Assembly: GCA_900313765.1 (NCBI GenBank)
Contig: OMSN01000046.1
Location: forward strand, 1 to 15,038
Reading direction: 5' to 3'
Length of the DNA: 15,038 nt
DNA from: an uncultured Eubacteriales bacterium
GTDB taxonomy: Bacteria > Bacillota > Clostridia > Lachnospirales > Lachnospiraceae
Part shown: piece by piece, positions 7,244 to 13,507 of the stretch
How the letters are laid out: each line of letters starts with the position of its first letter
How positions within the stretch are numbered: the first letter of the stretch is position 1
Translations under genes and position numbers: made by a program
Notes under the pieces: model-generated
Seen by the model: the letters and a program-made list of their open reading frames with translations, nothing else
Told to the model about the DNA's origin: nothing
Database searches by the model: none

Positions 7244-7966
7244 TTACATGCACATGAGGGAAGCAAATACGTGATTCCCGTCTCTGCCCTTGTCCCCATA
7301 CACCTCGTCCCGGTTGATGTGGAACATGAATGGCGTGTATTTTCTTCCTGTAGCTTCCGCAAATGCCTGCATCAGCAGTTCCGGACGGATATTGTTCTCA
7401 TTTCCGGCAGCAAGTCCCAGACAGATAAACGTTTCGTTTCCGTCCTGCTCACATTCACTGTTTTCGCCCATTTCCGCCCTGTAGATCAGAGGACGGATGT
7501 TGACCTCTTTCTCCGTCTTCTTTCCCTTCTTGATCACCAGGATCTCTTCCCGTTCCAGAAACCTTGCAAAATCATCCTTCCACTCCAGATCCCATTCATA
7601 TCCTTCGCGGAATCTGAGCGTATAGTCTGCCCGGGCAACCTGGTTCATTCCTTTCTCGGCTTTTGTGACTCCGATCTCCACTGCCTGCAGGAACCGGATG
7701 CCTTCGGGAGCACTGCGGTTCAGACGTTCAATAATCTCATCACAGGGAATCGGGGTATTGATATCCACATCCACATACTCAGAATCACTTGTCATACCCA
7801 CGCCCAGAGGAAATGCAAAGGACATGGACATATGGGGGCTCATCCCTTCTGTATAGGTGACATCGATTCCGGCTCTCCTGCAGGCTTTCTGAAAGTACCG
7901 CATCATATCCAGATGTCCGATAAACTTCATAAGCCCCTGTTTGGAGTATCTGATCCGCATTCTCAT
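7244..7966 (-). CDS. TIGR03936 / DUF2344 radical SAM-associated protein
   Basis: 240 residues of a family that in many bacteria is encoded next to, or fused to, the large radical SAM protein of the TIGR03960 family. Typical features are the start RIRYSKQGLMKFIGHLD followed by a basic helix, and GMSPHMSMSFAFPLGVGM (residues ~41-58). No catalytic motif is evident. The role is unknown, and a partner or substrate-handling function for the radical SAM enzyme is inference from linkage. The ATG at 7966 is followed by a second in-frame ATG at 7960. AGGA lies 13 bases before the first, so the start is not firm. It is 48 bases downstream of the radical SAM gene and directly upstream of the RNase gene. 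Confidence 0.88.
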   Translation of the reverse strand: MRMRIRYSKQGLMKFIGHLDMMRYFQKACRRAGIDVTYTEGMSPHMSMSFAFPLGVGMTSDSEYVDVDINTPIPCDEIIERLNRSAPEGIRFLQAVEIGVTKAEKGMNQVARADYTLRFREGYEWDLEWKDDFARFLEREEILVIKKGKKTEKEVNIRPLIYRAEMGENSECEQDGNETFICLGLAAGNENNIRPELLMQAFAEATGRKYTPFMFHINRDEVYGDKGRDGNHVFASLMCM

Positions 7967-8014
7967 ATATCGTTCACTTTCCTGTGTGTTGATTCTTATC
8001 TGTTTATTTTGCTT

Positions 8015-10048
8015 TTATGATGATGCCGGTGTATGGATCCCCGGTACGGGATTGCATTCTTCCACGGGATAGATATACGGCACGTCCGCGCCTGCCCTGC
8101 CTGCCAGGACCCCGTTTTCTTCATTGAAACATACGCCGCCGCCAAATCTCATGGCGCCGCAGACGTTGCATTTAACATGACAGTTCGGTGTAGTCTCCGC
8201 ACGCATGGCTTTGTGCCATTCGTCAAGCAGATACTTCTTCGAAACACCGACATCAATGAAATCCCATGGGAACAGTTCGTCTTCTCTTCTTGCCCTCTTC
8301 GTGTAGAAATCGATCTCAATCCCGGTATCTGACATCGCTTTGACCCAGCGCTCCCAGTCCCAGAACTCCGTCCATGCGTCAAACAGTGAACCGCCGCGGT
8401 ATGCAGCCTCCACAGTCTCTGAGACTCTGCGGTCCCCTCTGGCCAGAAGTCCTTCCAGAACTGTGACATAGGCTTCATGCCAGTTGTAACGGATCGACTT
8501 GTGATTCAGGCTGTTTCGCACCTCCTGATTGACGGTGTGGGCGAAATCCAGATAGTCTTCCGGCTCAAACATCGTAGCCCACTGAAACGGTGTAAACGGC
8601 TTCGGAACAAAGAACGAGGTGGATATGGTGATCGAACACTTTCCGACCCTCTGCTCCTTCGGGACCGTATCGTAGTAGGTTTCTGCGATCTTCTCTGCCA
8701 GCTGCGCGATTGCTCTGCGGTCCTCCTCCGTCTCCGTAGGCTGCCCGAGCATAAAGTACAGCTTGACCTTATTCCATCCGCCCTTGAAGGCATCCGTCGC
8801 GCCGCGAAGAATATCCTCTTCCGTGAGCCCTTTGTTGATGACATCTCTCATTCTCTGGGATCCGCCTTCCGGGGCGAAAGTCAGGGAACTCTTCTTGATA
8901 TCCTGGACCTTGCTCATGACGTCCAGAGAAAATGCATCGATCCGAAGGGACGGCAGTGAGATGTTGATGTTCTTCGTCCTGCCATAATTCTCGATCAGGT
9001 AATTCACCAGGCCCGGAAGTTCCGGATAGTCGCTGGTCGACAGGGAACTCAGGGAGATCTCATCCTGTCCGCTCTGTTCCAGCAGAGAACTTGCCTGTTT
9101 CTTAAGCGTATCCAGGCTCTTCGTCCGTGTCGGCCTGTAGATCATTCCGGCCTGGCAGAACCGGCATCCCCGGATGCAGCCGCGCTGCACCTCCAGCACC
9201 ACACGGTCCTGAGTGACTTGCATGAAAGGCACAAGCGGCCTGGTGATATAAGGAGCATCATCGAGGTTCGCGACGACCTGCTTCCTGACACGTGCAGGAA
9301 TCCCTTCCTCAGTCGGCTCAAATGACTTTAATGTACCGTCCTCATTGTAGGATGCCTTATAGAACATCGGGCAGTAGATCCCCGGGATCGCCGCTGCCTT
9401 CCTGAGGAACTCACGTCTGGTCTCCCCCTTCTGTCTGCATGCCTTATAGAGATCCAGCAGTTCGTCATAGACCGTCTCGCCCTCTCCGATATAAAACAGA
9501 TCAAAGAAATCGGCGATCGGTTCCGGATTGTAAGCACAGGGGCCGCCGCCGATCACGATGGGAGCACCTTCACCCAGTTTCAGTTCTTCCCCACTGCGCT
9601 CTGAGCAGTGATCCGAACCTGCGCCGTTTCCATCCCTTCCGGCACCGACTTCGCACTGTCTCACATACAGACGGTCGGAGGCATGAAGCGGGATCCCGCT
9701 CAGATCCAGGATCTGCAGAATGTTGGTATAGCACAGTTCATACTGCAGCGTGATCCCCAGAAAGTCCATCTCCCGGACCGGATCCTGTGATTCCAGCGCA
9801 AACAGAGGGATCTTTTTCTCCCTCATGACCGCATCCAGGTCCGCCCACGGAGAATAGACCCGTTCGCACCATACGTCGGGCCTTCTGTTAAACATCTCAT
9901 AGAGGATCTGGATTCCCAGGTGGGACATGCCGATCTCATAGACATCCGGAAAGCACATGGCGAACCGGACATCCACTTTATGAGGATCCTTTCTGACTGC
10001 ATTTACTTCATTTCCAAGATACCGCTCCGGCTTGGTGACCGAGAGCAG
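8015..10048 (-). CDS. TIGR03960 family B12-binding-like radical SAM protein
   Basis: About 677 residues from the proposed start. The N-terminal part resembles a cobalamin-binding-like domain (FCFPDVYEIGMSHLG-type block, then IGGGPCAYNPEPIADFFD). The radical SAM core has the iron-sulfur cysteines CIRGCRFC (C291, C295, C298), and the C-terminus carries CHVKCNVCGAMRFGGGVC. Product and substrate are unknown. Conserved N-terminal sequence (KPERYLGNEVN...KDP) lies upstream of the first usable start codon, a GTG at 9976, and is in the same open frame. No ATG, GTG or TTG occurs between there and the in-frame stop within the preceding mini-gene. I place the start at a CTG (10048) with AGGA 7 bases upstream. 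AUA at 10066, overlapping the mini-gene stop, or slippage from the mini-gene are alternatives. A Gly/Asp/Ser-rich insertion (~residues 129-161) precedes the IGGGPC block. The family call is firm but the start is not. Confidence 0.9.
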   Translation of the reverse strand: MLSVTKPERYLGNEVNAVRKDPHKVDVRFAMCFPDVYEIGMSHLGIQILYEMFNRRPDVWCERVYSPWADLDAVMREKKIPLFALESQDPVREMDFLGITLQYELCYTNILQILDLSGIPLHASDRLYVRQCEVGAGRDGNGAGSDHCSERSGEELKLGEGAPIVIGGGPCAYNPEPIADFFDLFYIGEGETVYDELLDLYKACRQKGETRREFLRKAAAIPGIYCPMFYKASYNEDGTLKSFEPTEEGIPARVRKQVVANLDDAPYITRPLVPFMQVTQDRVVLEVQRGCIRGCRFCQAGMIYRPTRTKSLDTLKKQASSLLEQSGQDEISLSSLSTSDYPELPGLVNYLIENYGRTKNINISLPSLRIDAFSLDVMSKVQDIKKSSLTFAPEGGSQRMRDVINKGLTEEDILRGATDAFKGGWNKVKLYFMLGQPTETEEDRRAIAQLAEKIAETYYDTVPKEQRVGKCSITISTSFFVPKPFTPFQWATMFEPEDYLDFAHTVNQEVRNSLNHKSIRYNWHEAYVTVLEGLLARGDRRVSETVEAAYRGGSLFDAWTEFWDWERWVKAMSDTGIEIDFYTKRARREDELFPWDFIDVGVSKKYLLDEWHKAMRAETTPNCHVKCNVCGAMRFGGGVCFNEENGVLAGRAGADVPYIYPVEECNPVPGIHTPASS

Positions 10049-10062
10049 GATTAATTCCTGTC

Positions 10063-10170
10063 TTATTTTTTCTTTGCAGCCTGTTTTCTCTTCAGCGCAG
10101 CGAGCTGCTGTGCGATCTTTTTATTGGCTGCTTCCTTGCTGTCTTTATTCTTCTTACCAAGTTTTCCCAT
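10063..10170 (-). CDS. 35-residue lysine-rich mini-protein
   Basis: A 36-codon ORF (MGKLGKKNKDSKEAA..., ending QAAKKK) with 13 lysines and one arginine, many alanines, and the look of a single basic alpha helix. TGGAG lies 7 bases upstream of the ATG at 10170, a good ribosome binding site. It fills most of the gap between the GH3 gene (stop 10211) and the radical SAM gene, and its TAA is 14 bases before the proposed CTG start of the latter. I do not recognise it. A nucleic-acid or ribosome-binding peptide would fit the composition. It could also act as a translated leader that couples or regulates radical SAM synthesis. Its last codons form an A6 run directly before TAA. Confidence 0.6.
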   Translation of the reverse strand: MGKLGKKNKDSKEAANKKIAQQLAALKRKQAAKKK

Positions 10171-10210
10171 TGTATTACTCCATTCTGTTCTGTTGCAAGT
10201 ATTCTGTCTG

Positions 10211-11947
10211 TTATGTCTCTTCTGCGTCCTCTTTCTCTTTCAGTCCGAAGAAGAATCTCTCCTTGAACGGCGTGTCGATCACCCGGACAGGTTTAAGCTG
10301 GTTCATGGAATATCCTCTGCTTGCCATGAGTTCCCTGTACAGCATGTAGGTCTGCTGCTGTACGTACACGACTTCCAGCGGCCCCAGATTCCCTTTGCGG
10401 ACCTCAGCACCGTACAATGGATTGGCGCGCATCATCATGGATTCCATCACGTCACGGTAGTATGCATGCTTTTCCCTGGGGATGATCCGGCCAGGTTCGA
10501 TCAGCACGATATAATGACCGGGGCTGTCATCTGTATCCGCAAAGATGCTGTAGTCGTTTATGGTCTCCCCCGTCTCAAGCGAAAAGTTTTCAACTGCCGA
10601 GCGAAGCATCTCCTCATTGGTTTTCTCTCCGACGATGGACAGGATCTGGTTCTTTCTGTAAACGAAGCGAAGAACAGGCGATTCATTGTAGAACCCGGTC
10701 ACACACACCACATCTCCCAGACGGTACCGGTAGAAACCGGAATTGTTGGTGATAACGATCTCATAATATTCACCCACTTCCAGGTTCTCGATCGTGAGTG
10801 TTTTCGTGTCATCTTTTGCCCTGACCGGAATGAATTCATAGAATCCGCCGTCCGGTATCAGGACAAATGACTCGTCTCCGATATGCCGGGCTGCCGCTAT
10901 GAGTGATTCTGATGCAGCGTAGCACAGATTGTTGAACGGTATGCTCTTTCCGCTGTACGCACGCATCCGTTTGGCATAAGGTGCGAAACCTCCGGTTCCG
11001 ATTCCTCCGATCCAGCTCATTTTCGGCCAGATCCGGGGAATGATGGGATCATCGAATCCCCGGCGGAATTCGCGCATCAGTTCTTCAGCGCGCCGCCGGT
11101 CCGGTTTCAGTTCTTCTCTGAGTGTCTCCCTGACCTCCTGCGGTATATCGACGCTCTTGTTGATGCGGCCATGACAGATGTCCCTGCAGAGCATCTCGTA
11201 ATTGTCTCTGATATAATCCATCAGATCCACCAGCCCTGTCATAAACACCGAATCCATGAAGACAAGATCCCGGTTTCCAAGCGCCAGCAAAGCCTTCAGG
11301 TATCTCATATCCATCTTTCTGTCCGGCCAGAGGATCTCCCATGGCGAGGAAAGCATGGAGGGAATAAAGTCCTTCATGGACTTGATCAGCGATGCTGAAA
11401 TGGAACCTTTGTCAACTCCATTTCCTGTCTGCAGGATCTGCATCTCGACAGCATTCAGCCCGGGGCCGGACGGAACTCCTCTCTCCGTGGTCGTCCGGTA
11501 ATATTCCTCCGCAACGCCGAACGCCATCAGAACCGTATATCGGGTATATTTATCAAGTTCTGCCTGGGAGACCGGTATATACTTCGGAACGCCGACACTG
11601 CCGGTGCTGACGGCATAATGAACCGGGGTTCGTGCACTGAGCAGATTGTCCTCACCTTTCATCATACGGCGGATATAAGGAACATAATCATCGTACACAG
11701 TAAAAGGAACCGCAGACATGTAGTCTTCGGGGGTATGGATCTTATCAAACCCATACTTCTTCCCGTATTCTGTTTCTCTGTTCTCTTTCAGAAGATCCGA
11801 CAGGAAACGGTACTGAAGGATCACAGCCTCCCGGCTGTTTCTGTCAATCTGCCGCAGGGTTTTCTTTCCCTCTGCAATCAGTTTGCCGGTCGAGCCGGCA
11901 TTTCTTGATCTTTTCAGCTTTTGCCTGAACAATTCATTAATATGCAT
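10211..11947 (-). CDS. GH3 family acyl-adenylating enzyme
   Basis: 578 residues of the GH3 (auxin-responsive promoter) fold, in the ANL adenylase superfamily. These enzymes activate a carboxylic acid with ATP and, in plants, join it to an amino acid. Visible motifs in order are the P-loop-like STGSVGVPKYIPVS (114-127), WIGGIGTGGFAPYAKRM (312-328), the adenine-binding YAASES (343-348) and the YRYRLGD block (406-412). The C-terminal lid domain follows from ~430. Bacterial members occur widely, but their substrates are mostly unknown. An in-frame TTG at 11974 exists, but the ATG at 11947 has AGGG 7 bases upstream and is preferred. It is 42 bases after the ParB-like gene and likely in its operon. 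Confidence 0.88.
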   Translation of the reverse strand: MHINELFRQKLKRSRNAGSTGKLIAEGKKTLRQIDRNSREAVILQYRFLSDLLKENRETEYGKKYGFDKIHTPEDYMSAVPFTVYDDYVPYIRRMMKGEDNLLSARTPVHYAVSTGSVGVPKYIPVSQAELDKYTRYTVLMAFGVAEEYYRTTTERGVPSGPGLNAVEMQILQTGNGVDKGSISASLIKSMKDFIPSMLSSPWEILWPDRKMDMRYLKALLALGNRDLVFMDSVFMTGLVDLMDYIRDNYEMLCRDICHGRINKSVDIPQEVRETLREELKPDRRRAEELMREFRRGFDDPIIPRIWPKMSWIGGIGTGGFAPYAKRMRAYSGKSIPFNNLCYAASESLIAAARHIGDESFVLIPDGGFYEFIPVRAKDDTKTLTIENLEVGEYYEIVITNNSGFYRYRLGDVVCVTGFYNESPVLRFVYRKNQILSIVGEKTNEEMLRSAVENFSLETGETINDYSIFADTDDSPGHYIVLIEPGRIIPREKHAYYRDVMESMMMRANPLYGAEVRKGNLGPLEVVYVQQQTYMLYRELMASRGYSMNQLKPVRVIDTPFKERFFFGLKEKEDAEET

Positions 11948-11989
11948 ATTGCTGCCCTGTCTTACTGATATCAATAACTGCTGCTTGGA

Positions 11990-12364
11990 TCATATATTAT
12001 TCGTGATGGAGATTCTCACCCTCGGAACACTTGCCAGGAGCGCTCCCGCCCACCGGTGATGACCGTTCATGATCATATATCCTCCGCCCCGTATCTTACA
12101 CACAATGATCGATTCTTCATACACATCCAGATCCCGCGCACGATTCCATCGTGCGATCTGGGAATAGTTCATAATGATCGAATCATTCGGACCGATCTTC
12201 GGATCGGTAAACTCATCATCAGGATTGGGAAACAATTTTTTCGGCGCAATCGCTCTCATCACACTTCTCTCAAGAATTCCTGCCTTGACCGGCGTATGAT
12301 CCTGCGGCAGTCTCGCGAGATATTCCAGGATCATATCATGCACAGCGCTGTTTTCAAACGCCAT
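11990..12364 (-). CDS. ParB/sulfiredoxin-fold small protein
   Basis: 124 residues. The signature is YMIMNGHHRWAGALL (residues 96-110), matching the core of the ParB/Srx superfamily where a D/N-G-x-H-R segment binds phosphates or nucleotide. The preceding part contains an IARWNRARDLD segment and a beta strand IIVCKIRGG leading into the motif. No helix-turn-helix follows, so it is not a chromosome-partition ParB. It could be a nucleotide-binding or nuclease-like accessory protein. GGAGGG lies 6 bases before the ATG at 12364, preferred over the ATG at 12382. It heads the minus-strand unit with GH3 and has its own promoter. The fold assignment rests on one motif. Confidence 0.7.
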   Translation of the reverse strand: MAFENSAVHDMILEYLARLPQDHTPVKAGILERSVMRAIAPKKLFPNPDDEFTDPKIGPNDSIIMNYSQIARWNRARDLDVYEESIIVCKIRGGGYMIMNGHHRWAGALLASVPRVRISITNNI

Positions 12365-12411
12365 AATCAGCCCTCCGAACATGTTCTTCTGCAGTCCGTC
12401 TTTGTTTTGCT

Positions 12412-12441
12412 ATTTTAGCATATCCATGTTCATATCGGCAA
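12412..12441 (-). promoter_or_regulatory. Promoter of the ParB-like/GH3 unit
   Basis: Minus-strand TTGCCG (12436-12441), an 18-base spacer and TAAAAT (12412-12417) preceded by TGC, an extended -10. It lies 48 bases upstream of the chosen ATG and points away from the plus-strand gene pair. Confidence 0.6.
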
Positions 12442-12484
12442 TGGAATGAAAGATCGTGAAAGCAAAGTGTATCCTCTTCGATCC

Positions 12485-12513
12485 GTGACAGGATTCAAAT
12501 ATGGCGCTATACT
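12485..12513 (+). promoter_or_regulatory. Possible promoter of the divergent gene pair
   Basis: GTGACA (12485-12490), a 17-base spacer and TATACT (12508-12513). Transcription would start near 12520, which would place the ATG at 12501 upstream of the transcript start and favour the ATG at 12585. It is moderate in quality and the only good candidate in the region. Confidence 0.45.
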
Positions 12514-12584
12514 TCTGTTATGATGGTTCAGTTTCTCAGACTGTCAGTTTCAACTGTGATAGAGTATATGGAGCAAAGATCCTT

Positions 12585-12923
12585 ATGGCAGATCAGGCGG
12601 AAAAAGTAATTCGTTTTGTTGAAAAAATGTTCGTGAAATATGGTGCCGTCCCTGCTGACGCTTCTTTGAATGAACATCTTCATAAAATGGGACTCAGGTC
12701 CTGTTATGTCCGGAACGGACTGTATTATCGCGCGGAATACTTCGATTTCAATGAAGGTCCTGCTGTCGTTATCACCGCCACCGACAATCCATCTTATGCT
12801 TCTGTAGGCATCCAGGATAATATAGGTGGTTTCTCTGCAGATCTGCCAGAAGAAGAGCTCGAAAAAGAAGTGCGGACCCTGTTTGACATGGAATCTGCCG
12901 CAGACCACGAACCCGGTCATTGA
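12585..12923 (+). CDS. Small acidic protein of unknown function
   Basis: 112 residues from the ATG at 12585. I do not recognise a family. The sequence starts with a helix (MADQAEKVIRFVEKMFVKYG), then strands with aromatic residues (SCYVRNGLYYRAEYFDF, VVITATDNPSYASVGIQD), and ends in an acidic helix (LPEEELEKEVRTLFDM). It is predicted to be soluble with no signal peptide or membrane span. An in-frame ATG at 12501 has AGGA 7 bases upstream and would give 140 residues, but that start sits inside the likely promoter and the extra 28 residues look unlike coding sequence. GGAG is 11 bases before the chosen start. Third-position GC is lower than in the neighbouring housekeeping genes. It ends 11 bases before the HAD gene. 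Confidence 0.65.
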   Translation: MADQAEKVIRFVEKMFVKYGAVPADASLNEHLHKMGLRSCYVRNGLYYRAEYFDFNEGPAVVITATDNPSYASVGIQDNIGGFSADLPEEELEKEVRTLFDMESAADHEPGH

Positions 12924-12934
12924 GGAGGCTGACG

Positions 12935-13414
12935 ATGCGCATTTCATTTGATCTGGATGAAGTCCTCTTCGTCGATCCAAACTCTTTTGAGATTGAAGAT
13001 CCGCCGGGATTCCCGCTCAACCGCATCTTTCCCGAGCGCCTTCGCAAAGGTACGATCCGACTGATCCATACTCTTCAGGAGGAAGGATTCGAAGTGTGGG
13101 TCTATACTTCTTCCTTCCGCTCCGAGCTCTATATACGATCCCTGTTCCGCAATTACGGGATCCGTTTTGACGAGATCGTGAACAGTCCGCGTCATCTTAA
13201 GGAAGTCCAGAAGAATTCTGCAACGCCCCTGCCGCAGAAAGTCCCTTCCCACTACAGGATCTCTCTGCATATCGATGATGAGGACGTCATCCATCAATAC
13301 GGACGCGCACTTGGTTTTAAGACATTGAAAGTCTGCGAGCCCGATGACCAGTGGGTTGAGAAAGTACTGGACAGAGCACGCAGGATCCGCGAACTGGAAG
13401 ATGGCAGAAAGTGA
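12935..13414 (+). CDS. HAD-like phosphatase
   Basis: 159 residues with the haloacid dehalogenase pattern: motif I SFDLDEV with Asp6 (nucleophile) and Asp8, motif II VYTSS (57-60), and motif IV HIDDED (112-117, metal-binding acids). There is no large cap domain, which resembles small 5'(3')-nucleotidase-like HAD proteins. Motif III lysine is not clear. Substrate cannot be inferred. GAGGAGG lies 6 bases before the ATG at 12935. An in-frame TTG at 12920 would include the ribosome binding site and is rejected. It is the second gene of a plus-strand pair, ending before a strong hairpin. Confidence 0.75.
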   Translation: MRISFDLDEVLFVDPNSFEIEDPPGFPLNRIFPERLRKGTIRLIHTLQEEGFEVWVYTSSFRSELYIRSLFRNYGIRFDEIVNSPRHLKEVQKNSATPLPQKVPSHYRISLHIDDEDVIHQYGRALGFKTLKVCEPDDQWVEKVLDRARRIRELEDGRK

Positions 13415-13446
13415 ACTACACTTCTTGCGAATAACATAAACAGACT

Positions 13447-13480
13447 CTGGGCAGGAGCGCTTCACGGCACTCCTGCCCAG
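13447..13480 (+). terminator. Hairpin terminator between convergent genes
   Basis: Perfect 11-bp stem CTGGGCAGGAG (13447-13457) / CTCCTGCCCAG (13470-13480) with a 12-base loop, followed on the plus strand by TTTCAT. It lies between the HAD gene and the oppositely oriented hydroxylase gene, so it may serve both. The T run is short on the plus strand and absent on the minus strand. Confidence 0.7.
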
Positions 13481-13507
13481 TTTCATGCATTATAACACTG
13501 ATTAAAC

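Noticed and set aside
7230..7253. GTG or earlier ATG start for the RNase gene
   Set aside because: The GTG would overlap the upstream stop and has no Shine-Dalgarno. The family N-terminus fits ATG 7229. Kept as alternatives in the entry.
10171..10210. Promoter in front of the mini-gene
   Set aside because: TTGCAA is present, but the possible -10 sequences have wrong spacing or overlap the ribosome binding site.
10124..10870. 248-codon plus-strand ORF
   Set aside because: Antisense to the 3' third of the GH3 gene and to the mini-gene, with no ribosome binding site.
11948..11974. TTG start for the GH3 gene
   Set aside because: The ATG at 11947 has a properly spaced AGGG, while the TTG has none and the extra nine residues are not family-like.
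12528..12980. 150-codon minus-strand ORF over the divergent pair
   Set aside because: It starts within the HAD gene and covers both promoters' sides. The plus-strand genes have ribosome binding sites and, for the second, clear HAD motifs.
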